NCBI GenBank assembly: GCA_001790645.1
Contig: MGDB01000151.1
Coordinates: 1 to 14,748 of the forward strand
Direction: 5' to 3'
Length of the DNA stretch: 14,748 bases
Source: Candidatus Schekmanbacteria bacterium GWA2_38_11
Lineage (GTDB): Bacteria > Schekmanbacteria > GWA2-38-11
In this document: piece by piece, positions 1 to 8,043 of the stretch
How positions within the stretch are numbered: position 1 is the first letter of the stretch
Layout of the letters: the number at the start of each line of letters is the position of its first letter
Notes under the pieces: generated by a model
What the model saw: only the letters and a program-made list of their open reading frames with translations
Databases searched by the model: none
What the model was told of the DNA's origin: nothing
Translations under genes and position numbers: made by a program

Positions 1-1
1 A

Positions 2-1993
2 AAAAGAATTTTTTCTATTTTTTTTGTAATATTTCTTTTCTTTCCATACTTACTCACTTCCGCAGAGCAGGTTAATTCGAGTCAAGGGACCAGAGAGCTG
101 ACTGATTTAACTATTGAGGAGCTTATGAGCATCACTGTTCGCAGTGCCTCCACATATGAACAGAAGGTAACTGAAGCTCCCTCTTCCGTGACCATTATTA
201 CAGCAGGCGAGATTAAGAAATATGGTTATCGTACCTTGGCTGAGATACTCAGGAGCGTCAGAGGGTTTTATACCACATATGACCGTAACTATATTTATGT
301 CGGAATAAGGGGGTTTGCTCGGCCTGGTGATTACAATACCCGTTTTCTGCTTTTAGTGGACGGCCATCGAATTAACGAAAATGTTTTTGATATGGCAACT
401 ATCGGAACAGATTTTATAATGGATGTGGATCTCATAGACCGGGTCGAAGTTATCCGCGGACCGAGTTCTTCTCTGTATGGAAGTAATGCCTTTTTTGGGG
501 TAATAAATGTTATTACCAAGAAAGGAGAAGATTTTCGAGGTATTGAGGTTTCAGGCGCTGCAGGTAGCCATGATACGTACAATGGCCGGCTCAGTTATGG
601 TAACAAATTTACAAACGGCATAGATATGGCATTATCAGGCTCCATATACAGCAGCCAAGGGCGAGGTCGTTTGTATTTCAAGGAATTTGACAGTCCTGCC
701 ACCCATAACGGTGTTGCCCTCTATAACGATGATGATAAAAATTATAGTCTTTTCACTAAATTTTCATACTCAGATTTTCTTATTGAAGGCGCTTATGTAT
801 CCAGAGAAAAGAGGATTCCCACTGCGCCCTGGGGTACCATTTTCAATGATTCACAGAATAAAACTTATGACGAGAGGGCCTATGTTGACCTGAAATATGA
901 ACATAACTTTCAAAATCAAACGAATTTAATGGGCAGGATCTCTTATGACCACGCTTATTATCACGGAGACTATATTTACAATTATCCACCTGTAACCCTA
1001 AATAAAGATTCTGGTCGCGGTGAATGGGCTGGAGCAGAGTTGAAGCTGATGAAGACATTATTAAAAAAACATACAGTCGTATTGGGTACAGAATATCGTT
1101 ACAATTTCCGCCAGGACCAGCGCAATTTCGATCAAGATCCTTATTTAGAGTATTTAGATGATGAAAGAGACTCCAAAATATGGGCTTTTTATTTTCAGGA
1201 TGAATTCAAAATTCTTGATAATCTCATCTTTAATGCCGGTGTGCGCTATGACCACTATGACACATTTGGTGGTACTACCAATCCAAGACTGGCATTGATT
1301 TATCAACCTTTAGATAAAACAACTTTAAAGCTTCTTTACGGTGAAGCATTCAGGGCTCCTAATGTTTATGAACTTTACTATAAAGGTGGGGGGAGTAAGG
1401 CTAATCCTGGTCTTGATCCTGAAACTATTAGGACTTACGAAATGATTCTGGAGCAATCATTTGGGGATCATATTAGTGTTAATGTGAGCGGATTTTATTA
1501 CACAATAAAAGATTTAATCAGCCAGGAGGTGGATTCAGATAAATTACAGGTGTATAAGAATACTGATAAAATTGAAGCCAAGGGGTTGGAACTGGAAACG
1601 AATTATAAATGGGTTAATGGGTTAGAGGGGAGAATCAGTTATACCTTTACAGAGACCCAAGATAAAAAGACTGATAAAATTCTGACCAATTCGCCCAAGA
1701 ATCTGGCTAAGTTTAATCTCATCGTGCCATTGGTGAAGGAAAAACTATTAGCCGGCTTTGAAGTACAATACACGGGTAAAAGAAAAACCCTTGCTGGAAA
1801 CTCCGCAGATGATTTTATGGTTACTAATCTGACACTTTTTAGCCATAACCTGCTAAAAGGATTGGAGATCTCAGGCAGTATTTATAATCTCTTCAACAAG
1901 CGTTTCCATGATCCTGGTGCAGTAGAACACCGGCAGGATACCATAGAGCAGGATGGAAGGAACTTTCGATTAAAGATTACTTATACGTTTTAA
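2..1993 (+). CDS. TonB-dependent outer-membrane receptor, 5' end outside the window
   Basis: A gated beta-barrel that imports an unidentified ligand across the outer membrane using TonB-ExbBD energy. The first in-window ATG (125) is not the true start. The same frame is open back to base 2 and encodes a Lys-Arg start, a long hydrophobic stretch and a Ser-Ala-Glu cleavage-like site, which is most of a signal peptide, so the start codon lies just outside the window. After the signal comes the segment LTDLTIEELMSITV, typical of the region before the plug. The plug follows (PSSVTIITAGEI, RGFYTTY, LLLVDGHRINE, VEVIRGPSSSLYGSNAFFGV), then roughly 480 residues of barrel with alternating aromatic strands. 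The protein ends in ITYTF, the terminal-Phe signature of BAM substrates. It lies 19 bp before a YfiR-like gene and a sensor kinase, so it may signal as well as transport. The substrate (siderophore, cobalamin or other) cannot be read from the sequence. Confidence 0.95.
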   Translation, partial: KRIFSIFFVIFLFFPYLLTSAEQVNSSQGTRELTDLTIEELMSITVRSASTYEQKVTEAPSSVTIITAGEIKKYGYRTLAEILRSVRGFYTTYDRNYIYVGIRGFARPGDYNTRFLLLVDGHRINENVFDMATIGTDFIMDVDLIDRVEVIRGPSSSLYGSNAFFGVINVITKKGEDFRGIEVSGAAGSHDTYNGRLSYGNKFTNGIDMALSGSIYSSQGRGRLYFKEFDSPATHNGVALYNDDDKNYSLFTKFSYSDFLIEGAYVSREKRIPTAPWGTIFNDSQNKTYDERAYVDLKYEHNFQNQTNLMGRISYDHAYYHGDYIYNYPPVTLNKDSGRGEWAGAELKLMKTLLKKHTVVLGTEYRYNFRQDQRNFDQDPYLEYLDDERDSKIWAFYFQDEFKILDNLIFNAGVRYDHYDTFGGTTNPRLALIYQPLDKTTLKLLYGEAFRAPNVYELYYKGGGSKANPGLDPETIRTYEMILEQSFGDHISVNVSGFYYTIKDLISQEVDSDKLQVYKNTDKIEAKGLELETNYKWVNGLEGRISYTFTETQDKKTDKILTNSPKNLAKFNLIVPLVKEKLLAGFEVQYTGKRKTLAGNSADDFMVTNLTLFSHNLLKGLEISGSIYNLFNKRFHDPGAVEHRQDTIEQDGRNFRLKITYTF

Positions 1994-2012
1994 TTTTAAA
2001 AATACAGGAAGT

Positions 2013-2585
2013 ATGATTTTGTTTTCAACTGAAGAGGTCAAGAGGAGCTTGTTTAGGTCAATAGTCTTTCTAATTATATTTTCAATAATGAATAGTTTTC
2101 CCATTGCATATTCAGAATCCTATCAGGATAAAGAATATCAAATAAAAGCTGCATTTTTATATAACTTTGCCAAGTTCGTCGAATGGCCGGATACAGCGCT
2201 TTCTAACGATTCAGATGCTCTAAATGTCTGTATTCTTGGCGATGATCCATTTGGTGATGCTATTGAATCTATAAAAGGGAAAACAGTAAAGGGGAAAAAA
2301 GTAATTATTAAAAATTACACAAGTATTGAAGACATTAAAGAATGCCATGTCCTATTTATATGTTCTTCTGAGAAAAAAAAGCTAACATCTATTTTAATGG
2401 ATGTAAGGAATTTACATGTTTTGACAGTCTCTGACATGGAAGAATTCTGTGGACACGGCGGGATGATTAATCTGATTCCGGTAAATAACAGAATAGGCTT
2501 TGAAATAAACTTATCAGCAGCACACCGAGCAGGTCTTAACATCAGCTCCCAGCTTCTTAAGTTAGCGAAAGATGTTATAGAATAG
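2013..2585 (+). CDS. YfiR-family (DUF4154) periplasmic protein
   Basis: A secreted protein of 190 aa. Residues 13-34 form a basic-then-hydrophobic signal peptide (RSLFRSIVFLIIF ... AYS). The mature part has family hallmarks: YQIKAAFLYNFAKFVEWP near the N-terminus, LNVCILGDDPFG, and the C-terminal GGMINLIPVNNRIGFEIN followed by AAHRAGLNISSQLLKLA. Four cysteines (73, 111, 117, 146) could form periplasmic disulfides, as YfiR of Pseudomonas does. Known YfiR proteins inhibit the periplasmic CHASE8 domain of the diguanylate cyclase YfiN. Here the next gene, 16 bp on, is a histidine kinase with a CHASE8-like sensor, so I infer this protein gates that kinase. The start is uncertain. AGGAAG sits only 1 nt from ATG 2013, and a TTG at 2049 with an upstream GAGG would also keep the signal peptide. 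Confidence 0.9.
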   Translation: MILFSTEEVKRSLFRSIVFLIIFSIMNSFPIAYSESYQDKEYQIKAAFLYNFAKFVEWPDTALSNDSDALNVCILGDDPFGDAIESIKGKTVKGKKVIIKNYTSIEDIKECHVLFICSSEKKKLTSILMDVRNLHVLTVSDMEEFCGHGGMINLIPVNNRIGFEINLSAAHRAGLNISSQLLKLAKDVIE

Positions 2586-2601
2586 GTGAGGTGAAAAAGA
2601 T

Positions 2602-4992
2602 ATGATAAAAAAATTCTTAAATAGTTCAATTAAATTCAAGATAATGGTGGTTGTACTGGTAACAAGCAGTGTTGTTTTAGTTTTAGCTTCTATAGGATTT
2701 TTTGCAAATGAGGCTATATCTTTCTGGCAGGTTGAGAGAGAAAAACTTCTTGCTCTGGCAGATATTATCGGGAAAAATTCTTCAGCAGCCATTACTTTTA
2801 ATGACAACAAGTCTGCAGCAGACACTCTTGAAGGACTCAGTCTTAATCCACACATCCTATCTGCTTACATCATAACTAAAGATAATAAATTATTTGCAAA
2901 ATATATTGCTAAAGGTCTCGATAAAGATAGCTTAACGCATAAGGTTAAAGATTACAGAGAATTAATAAAAGAATCAAATTCTTCTACAATACGGAACCTT
3001 GACTATGATATTGAAATTGTTAAACCAGTATTTCTTGATAACCAGTTAGTTGCTACAATTGTCATACAATCTGATACAGAGGAGTTATTATCAAAGCTAA
3101 TGTGGCTGTTATTTATTGTCACCACAATTATGGGTGTAACACTCTTCGTCGCATATCTTATTTCATTAAAACTCCAACGCCTGATCACTGACCCTATTCT
3201 GCATCTGGCACAAACAATGAAAGTTGTTTCTGAAGAGAAAAACTATTCAGTTAGAGCTAAAAAAGAGAATGATGACGAGCTTGGTGTCCTGATTGCCGGT
3301 TTTAATGAAATGCTTGAGCAAATTCAGGGGCGTGATGAAAAACTTAAACAGCATAGCAAGAAACTTCTGGATTCAAATGAAAGGCTTGAAAAGGAAATGG
3401 CAGAGCGTAAGCAGGTTGAGGAATCTCTAAGAGAGAGTGAGGAGAAATTCAGGAATCTCGCTGCATCAGCCCAGGATGCTATTATAATGATGGATAATGA
3501 TGGGAAAATTTCATATTTTAATGAAGCGGCTGAAAGAATATTTGGTTATACAAGTCAGGAGATCATTGGGGGAAAAATACATTCATGTCTTATTCCTGAA
3601 AAATACCGTCAAGATTTTGAGAATGGATTTAGTTATTTCAAGGAAAAGGGATTGGGGCCGCTCATTGGCAAAATCATTGAATTAAACGCTCTCAGACGTG
3701 ACGGGACTGAATTCCAGGTAGAGTTTTCTATATCTGGAGTAAAAATAAAAGGAAAATGGGAAGCAATAGGAATATTTAGAGATGTTACCGAACGAAAAAA
3801 ACTCGAAGACCAGCTTCGTCAGTCGCAGAAAATGGAGGTTGTTGGCCAGCTTGCGGGGGGAGTTGCCCATGACTTTAACAATATCCTGACTGCAATAATA
3901 GGTTATGGAGAGATTTTAAAGACAAAGATGGGTGAAAATAATCCATTAAAGGATTATGCAACTCAGGTAGTTACTTCAGGAAAAAGGGCTGCTGACTTAA
4001 CTCATAGCCTCCTTGCATTTAGCAGAAAACAGATAATTAACTCCAAGCCGGTAAACCTTAATGAGATTATAAATAATGTGAAAAAGCTTTTGTTAAGAGT
4101 TATTGGTGAGGATGTTGAATTGAAAACAATACTCACAGATAAAAGTCTAAATATTAAGGCAGATTCAGTACAGATAGAGCAGGTGTTGATGAATCTTGCC
4201 ACAAATGCACGTCATGCAATGCCTAAAGGAGGGCATTTAATAATAAGCACAGGACTTGTGGAATTGGACAAAAAATTTTTAAAAAAACATGATGGTGGTG
4301 AGCCCGGAATGTATGCCCTTGTTTCTGTTTCAGATACTGGTGCGGGTATGGATGAGAAGACAAAAGAGAGAATATTTGAGCCGTTTTTTACAACTAAGGA
4401 AGTTGGAAAAGGAACTGGACTCGGGCTGTCAATGGTTTATGGAACAATCAAGCAGCACAACGGCTATATTAATTGCTATAGTGAATTAAATAAGGGTACA
4501 ACATTCAAGATATATCTGCCTATATTAGGATCAAATACAGAAGTCTTAAACACACAATCTGAACCATCAAATCCACAATTACTAACAAGTGGTACAGAGA
4601 CAGTACTGGTTGCAGAGGATTATGCAGGGGTTAGAGAGCTAACAAAAAGCGTTCTTGAGGAATCTGGATATAAGGTTATGGAGGCAGTGGATGGAGAGGA
4701 TGCGATTAAAAGATTCACGGAAAATAAAGATAAAATTCAGTTGCTTCTTTTTGACTTAATAATGCCAAAAAAGAATGGCAAAGAGGCTTATGAAGAGATA
4801 AAAAAAATATGTCCTGACATTAAAGCGATTTTTACAAGCGGATATACTGCAGACATTATACATGAAAAAGATCTTCTTAAAGAAGGATTACACTTTGTTT
4901 CAAAACCTATCTTACCGAGCGAGCTTTTAAGAAAAGTAAGAGAGGTGCTGGATAAAGGCAGTGAAAAGTCAATAGCAGTTAGTGGACAGTGA
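2602..4992 (+). CDS. Hybrid sensor histidine kinase: CHASE8-like, HAMP, PAS, HisKA, HATPase, receiver
   Basis: A membrane kinase of 796 aa. TM1 is about residues 13-35. A periplasmic domain (about 36-165) contains NSSAAITFNDNKSAADTL and LNPHILSAYII, the pattern of CHASE8 sensors found in YfiN. TM2 is about 166-188, then HAMP (about 189-241), a short coiled coil and PAS/PAC (about 279-400). HisKA carries phospho-acceptor His423 in GGVAHDFNNIL. The ATPase has N-box Asn535, DTGAGMD at 578 and GTGLGL at 604. A C-terminal receiver has acidic pair Glu672-Asp673, phospho-acceptor Asp718 and Lys768. All catalytic residues are present. No HPt domain or DNA-binding partner is encoded nearby, so phosphate probably passes to proteins encoded elsewhere. 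A GGTGAGGTG ribosome site lies 8 nt before the ATG. Co-transcription with the receptor and YfiR-like genes suggests the kinase reads periplasmic status. The CHASE8 call rests on motif memory. Confidence 0.93.
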   Translation: MIKKFLNSSIKFKIMVVVLVTSSVVLVLASIGFFANEAISFWQVEREKLLALADIIGKNSSAAITFNDNKSAADTLEGLSLNPHILSAYIITKDNKLFAKYIAKGLDKDSLTHKVKDYRELIKESNSSTIRNLDYDIEIVKPVFLDNQLVATIVIQSDTEELLSKLMWLLFIVTTIMGVTLFVAYLISLKLQRLITDPILHLAQTMKVVSEEKNYSVRAKKENDDELGVLIAGFNEMLEQIQGRDEKLKQHSKKLLDSNERLEKEMAERKQVEESLRESEEKFRNLAASAQDAIIMMDNDGKISYFNEAAERIFGYTSQEIIGGKIHSCLIPEKYRQDFENGFSYFKEKGLGPLIGKIIELNALRRDGTEFQVEFSISGVKIKGKWEAIGIFRDVTERKKLEDQLRQSQKMEVVGQLAGGVAHDFNNILTAIIGYGEILKTKMGENNPLKDYATQVVTSGKRAADLTHSLLAFSRKQIINSKPVNLNEIINNVKKLLLRVIGEDVELKTILTDKSLNIKADSVQIEQVLMNLATNARHAMPKGGHLIISTGLVELDKKFLKKHDGGEPGMYALVSVSDTGAGMDEKTKERIFEPFFTTKEVGKGTGLGLSMVYGTIKQHNGYINCYSELNKGTTFKIYLPILGSNTEVLNTQSEPSNPQLLTSGTETVLVAEDYAGVRELTKSVLEESGYKVMEAVDGEDAIKRFTENKDKIQLLLFDLIMPKKNGKEAYEEIKKICPDIKAIFTSGYTADIIHEKDLLKEGLHFVSKPILPSELLRKVREVLDKGSEKSIAVSGQ

Positions 4993-5097
4993 GTAGTAGG
5001 GGCGAGTTGTAGCTTGCCAATTGAAAAATGCAAATTGCAAATTTTAAATTTCAAAATGGAAGGAAATGGAAGCAAAGAGGACAGGTGTTCCGTCTGT

Positions 5098-5139
5098 CTA
5101 TTTAGAGTTGAGAGTTTAGAGTATGGAGTTTAGAGTAAG
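5098..5139. repeat. 14-bp tandem repeat, three copies
   Basis: Three adjacent 14-mers in the spacer between convergent genes: ctatttagagttga, gagtttagagtatg and gagtttagagtaag. The second and third differ at one position and the first is more diverged. The motif resembles the simple AT-rich spacers elsewhere in the window. A GACAG/CTGTC 5-bp inverted repeat (5080-5098) sits just before it. No coding potential is visible. Confidence 0.7.
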
Positions 5140-5251
5140 ATAGTCTCCGAACTATTATTTACTCCCCTAAAAATATCTTGCCTAAAAGATTTCAGTATTG
5201 ATTAATATTTAAATCAAAAGAATTCTTCTAAGTTTTAATTTTGAGTTTGGC

Positions 5252-6208
5252 CTATCCTTCCTGATTCTTTTTCTGAATATATTTAAAAGCTGATTCGGCA
5301 GCTATAGAACCTTCTCCGCTTGCAGAGATTAAAAGTTTGAGTTTACCCGGATAGGAAACCATATCGCCGCAGGCAAAGATCCCTTCTCTTGAAGTCCTCA
5401 TTTCTGAATCAACTTTTATTCCAGCATTGTCTACCTCAAGGTTCCAGTCTCTAAGTTTTTTAAAGTTTGGGACCAGGCCTATATTTATAACAACAAGGTC
5501 AACTTTCAGTTTTTCATATTTTTCATCTTCACGGTTAAAAAGAATCACTTCATTTACTTTTTCCTCTCCTAAAATTTCTTTGAGCTCTGTATGAAATTTT
5601 ACTTTGACCTGAGAATTCATTATTGACTCTTTATAAAACTCATATGCCTCAAAGGATTTGCTGCGGTGAATTAATGTAACTTCTTTTGCTATATCTTTTA
5701 CTGCCAAAGCTACCTCCAGTGAGCTATTGCCGCCTCCTACGCATAGGACTCTTTTATCCTTTGCGGTATTTATTTTTGGTATTCCATGAATAACACCGCG
5801 GCCTGTAAACTCCCTTTCACCAATTACTCCTAATTCCCGTTGGTTGAATAGCCCTATGCCCATGGCTAATACAACAGCTTTTGCTTTATATCTTACATCT
5901 GAGGTTACGACATCAAAACCATCGCTTACAGTAAGAATTTCTTCTACTCTTTCTCCTAAAATAAAATCGATCCCTAACTTTTTTGTCTGCTTTATGATGC
6001 TGTCAGCTAACTCGACAGCCAGAACCAAATCGTAGGAGGGATAATCCATTACCGGCTTTGAAGGGTATATTGATGTCATCTGCCCGCCAGGCTCTTTAAG
6101 GTCAATAGTAAGGGTTGAAAACTTTCTCATCCTGCAAAAGATCCCGGCTGTAAGACCTGCAGTACCTGCGCCGACAATTATAATGTCATAGTTTTTTCTG
6201 CCTGCCAT
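5252..6208 (-). CDS. Thioredoxin-reductase-fold ferredoxin/flavodoxin-NADP reductase-like flavoprotein
   Basis: A cytoplasmic FAD/NAD(P)H oxidoreductase of 318 aa. The N-terminal FAD motif is DIIIVGAGTAGLTAG (residues 8-22), followed by GGQMTSIYPSKPVMDYPS, which resembles the GGQL..YPEK segment of TrxR-like FNRs. A second dinucleotide motif, CVGGGNSSLEVAL, lies at 156-168 with HRSKSFEAYE after it. The FAD-closing motif GIFACGDM is near the C-terminus. The redox-active CxxC of true thioredoxin reductases is absent: where it should precede the second GGG motif there is GVIHGIPKI. This argues for ferredoxin- or flavodoxin-NADP reductase activity over thioredoxin reduction. It is transcribed divergently from glutamate dehydrogenase, which also turns over NAD(P)H. 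The ribosome site (GAAGAAAG, minus strand) is weak. The physiological partner is unknown. Confidence 0.85.
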   Translation of the reverse strand: MAGRKNYDIIIVGAGTAGLTAGIFCRMRKFSTLTIDLKEPGGQMTSIYPSKPVMDYPSYDLVLAVELADSIIKQTKKLGIDFILGERVEEILTVSDGFDVVTSDVRYKAKAVVLAMGIGLFNQRELGVIGEREFTGRGVIHGIPKINTAKDKRVLCVGGGNSSLEVALAVKDIAKEVTLIHRSKSFEAYEFYKESIMNSQVKVKFHTELKEILGEEKVNEVILFNREDEKYEKLKVDLVVINIGLVPNFKKLRDWNLEVDNAGIKVDSEMRTSREGIFACGDMVSYPGKLKLLISASGEGSIAAESAFKYIQKKNQEG

Positions 6209-6641
6209 CTTTCTTCTTTCTTTTTAAGTGAATAGTTTTGGAAATTCCATGCTTGCAAAGAGGGTAGGGGAGGCTTTAGCCTCCCTTGATAAGGGACGTT
6301 TTATTGGATGGGCGACTAAAGTCGCCCTTACCCGCTTTTGGCAGCACAGAATCAAGACATTTTATATTCTTAATTCTTTTTACTAAGAGCTCTTTTTAAC
6401 TCTTATCCTAAACGAACAACGTAAGGATTTCAATTGAATTTTCTTTAAAAGATTGGCTTAATAGAAAAGCTTAAAACTAAAAGTTCAAAGCTCAAAGTTG
6501 TTAAAGAGATCTGAAGCGCTGGAAAGCTGAAGTAACTTTAAGGTTAAGGGATCAGAAATTCAAAATTTTGGTATTTGATTTTTATTTACTTGAATCCTTT
6601 GATCCTTGACCACTTGAGCTCTTTCAAAGGAGGATATGTAA
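6209..6641. other. Divergent intergenic region between the FNR-like gene and gdhA
   Basis: A 433-bp gap that must hold the promoters of both flanking genes. It contains the paired-hairpin element at 6262-6333 and a degenerate A-rich stretch (about 6470-6500) of aaact/aaagt-like words similar to spacers at 14010-14060. Just before gdhA, GGATCA (6550) and TGATCC (6599) form a distant inverted pair. A possible weak promoter, TTGAAT (6434) - 17 bp - CTTAAT (6457), reads toward gdhA, but each box matches consensus at only four of six positions. I see no RNA gene and no convincing small ORF. Confidence 0.5.
6262..6333. repeat. Paired-hairpin repeat element (MITE/REP-like)
   Basis: Two perfect hairpins: GGGAGGC-TTTA-GCCTCCC (6268-6285) and GGGCGAC-TAAA-GTCGCCC (6310-6327). 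Outer GGGTA (6262) and TACCC (6329) make the unit an imperfect inverted repeat of 72 bp. Loops TTTA and TAAA are reverse complements, so the two hairpins face each other. Neither is followed by a T-tract, so a terminator role is unlikely. The layout resembles REP/BIME or MITE repeats mobilised by Y1 transposases. No transposase is encoded in the window. Confidence 0.75.
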
Positions 6642-7883
6642 ATGGCCGCAAGATTCAGTAACTTAAGTGCAGTAAATAAGTTTTTTGATCTGGCTGCTGA
6701 CAGACTCAATCTTTCTTCCGAGATGCGAAAGCTTTTAAAATCTCCTGTCAGGGAAGTAAAAGTTGAAATACCTTTAAAAATGGATGATGGAAGTATTGAG
6801 GTTTTTATTGGGTTCAGGGTACAGCATGATGAATCGAGGGGGCCGCAAAAAGGCGGGGTAAGGTATCATCCAAAGGTTAGTCTTGATGATGTAAGGGCAC
6901 TTGCTTCCCTCATGACATGGAAAACAACCCTCATAAATATCCCTTTCGGAGGGGCAAAGGGTGGTGTTATCTGTGATCCTAAAAAGATGTCGTCAGGAGA
7001 GCTTGAGAGGATGACGAGGACTTATATATCGCGAATTATTCAGTTCATAGGACCAAACCGTGATGTATTGGCGCCAGATATTGGAACTGACAGTCAAATC
7101 ATGGCATGGATGATGGACGAATACTCTAAAATCTATGGCTATACCCCTGGGGTTGTGACAGGAAAACCCCTTGAACTTGAGGGTTCATTAGGGAGGGAGC
7201 AAGCAGTGGGTATGGGCATAGTATTTCTTGCCAGAGAACTTGCCAGGGATTTAAAATTAAAGCTAAAAGGGACAAAGGTAGCGGTTCAGGGTTTTGGGAA
7301 GGTAGGGTACAATGCATCGCTTTTACTTGAGAAAGAAGGATGCAGAATTGTTGCTGTGAGTGATTCAAAAGGAGGGGTCTATAACGGGAAAGGGTTAAAC
7401 GTAAATAAGGTCAAAGAAATTTATAATAAGAAAAAGTCAGTTGGAAGCTATCCTGAGGCAGAGAAAATATCTAATGAGAAGCTTTTAGAGGTTGGGTGCG
7501 ATATCTTAATCCCGTCAGCTTTGGCAGGTGAAATAAAGGAAACAAATGCCAGGAAAATAAAGGCAAGTATAGTAATAGAGGGAGCTAATAGTCCGGTTAC
7601 CCCTGAGGCTGACAGGATGTTAGAGCAGATGGGAGTTACAGTAGTACCGGATGTTTTGGCAAATGCAGGAGGGGTTGTAGTTTCCTATTTTGAATGGGTC
7701 CAAAACCTTCAGCAAGTTTCCTGGGAAGAGGACTATGTCAATAATAATCTGATGAAAAAGATGATTTCGAGCTACAGGGAGGTAAGCGAGTTGTCTAAGA
7801 GAGAGAAAGTTTCAGCAAGGGTTGCAGCCTATATGATTGCCCTTGACAGGGTAATGAAAGCAACTAAACTCCGTGGGATATAA
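6642..7883 (+). CDS. gdhA: Glutamate dehydrogenase (Glu/Leu/Phe/Val dehydrogenase family)
   Basis: Reversible oxidative deamination of glutamate to 2-oxoglutarate and ammonia in the cytoplasm, linking nitrogen and carbon metabolism. Its 413 aa match the usual length of bacterial and archaeal hexameric enzymes. Substrate-site lysines are Lys70 (KGGVRYHP) and Lys94 (TWKTTL). The catalytic lysine is Lys106 (PFGGAKGG), with Asp146 in APDIGTD. The dinucleotide domain has VAVQGFGKVG followed by VSDSKGG, and there is a late PDVLANAGGVVVSYFEW segment, both typical of the family. Cofactor preference (NAD or NADP) cannot be settled by eye. AAAGGAGG at 6626-6633, 8 nt before the ATG, is the best ribosome site in the window and implies high expression. 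The last 33 coding bases recur, altered, downstream at 7928-7960. Confidence 0.97.
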   Translation: MAARFSNLSAVNKFFDLAADRLNLSSEMRKLLKSPVREVKVEIPLKMDDGSIEVFIGFRVQHDESRGPQKGGVRYHPKVSLDDVRALASLMTWKTTLINIPFGGAKGGVICDPKKMSSGELERMTRTYISRIIQFIGPNRDVLAPDIGTDSQIMAWMMDEYSKIYGYTPGVVTGKPLELEGSLGREQAVGMGIVFLARELARDLKLKLKGTKVAVQGFGKVGYNASLLLEKEGCRIVAVSDSKGGVYNGKGLNVNKVKEIYNKKKSVGSYPEAEKISNEKLLEVGCDILIPSALAGEIKETNARKIKASIVIEGANSPVTPEADRMLEQMGVTVVPDVLANAGGVVVSYFEWVQNLQQVSWEEDYVNNNLMKKMISSYREVSELSKREKVSARVAAYMIALDRVMKATKLRGI

Positions 7884-7885
7884 AC
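7851..7885 (+). repeat. gdhA 3'-end repeat, copy A (coding)
   Basis: The last codons of gdhA plus the stop, encoding VMKATKLRGI-stop. An imperfect direct copy starts at 7928, 77 bp downstream, with 30 of 35 positions identical. The stop codon is preserved in both copies. Confidence 0.8.
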
Positions 7886-7924
7886 TACTTCGACTTTGCT
7901 CAGAATGGTGAACCTGACGAACCA
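7886..7924. repeat. Degenerate intergenic hairpin repeat between the gdhA-tail copies
   Basis: A segment beginning CTTCGACTTTGCTCAG and ending TGAACCTGACGAACC. The arms are partly complementary (TTCG...CGAA, TCA...TGA). The words resemble the TTCGAC..GCTCAG / TGAGCCTG..CGAA intergenic repeats seen in many bacterial genomes (from memory). A related CTTCGGCAAGCTC arm occurs at 12775. It lies exactly between the two copies of the gdhA tail. Confidence 0.5.
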
Positions 7925-7927
7925 AGA

Positions 7928-7962
7928 GTAATGAACGCAACTAAACTACGATGGATTTAAAC
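7928..7962 (+). repeat. gdhA 3'-end repeat, copy B (non-coding remnant)
   Basis: A near-copy of 7851-7885 that would read VMNATKLRWI-stop if translated in the same phase. No ribosome site or longer frame accompanies it, so it is probably a duplication scar. The MerR promoter starts at 7964, directly after it. Confidence 0.8.
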
Positions 7963-7963
7963 C

Positions 7964-7992
7964 TTGACAATAACGTAAGAGTTACATATATT
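7964..7992 (+). promoter_or_regulatory. Sigma-70-type promoter for the MerR gene, with a small dyad in the spacer
   Basis: The -35 box TTGACA (7964-7969, perfect), a 17-bp spacer and the -10 box TATATT (7987-7992, five of six). The spacer contains GTAA-GAG-TTAC (7975-7985), an inverted repeat lying between the boxes, where MerR proteins usually bind. Classical MerR-activated promoters have 19-20 bp spacers, so this one should be active without activation. Autoregulation is possible. Confidence 0.7.
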
Positions 7993-8031
7993 GGATTTGG
8001 TTAAGAATTAAAAATTAATATAAATATTTTT

Positions 8032-8037
8032 GAAGGG
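8032..8037 (+). promoter_or_regulatory. Ribosome binding site that fixes the MerR start
   Basis: GAAGGG lies 6 nt before ATG 8044 but directly abuts the in-frame TTG at 8038, so the ATG is the likelier start. Confidence 0.6.
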
Positions 8038-8043
8038 TTGGCA

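Noticed and set aside
125..127. ATG 125 as start of the TonB-dependent receptor
   Set aside because: The same frame is open to base 2 and encodes a clear signal peptide and pre-plug segment, so the start is outside the window.
5080..5098. GACAG/CTGTC inverted repeat as terminator of the kinase operon
   Set aside because: Only five base pairs, a nine-base loop and no T-tract.
7970..7990. GlnR/TnrA-type site (TGTNA-N7-TNACA) linked to glutamate dehydrogenase
   Set aside because: Only one half matches. The second half-site is not present at the required spacing.
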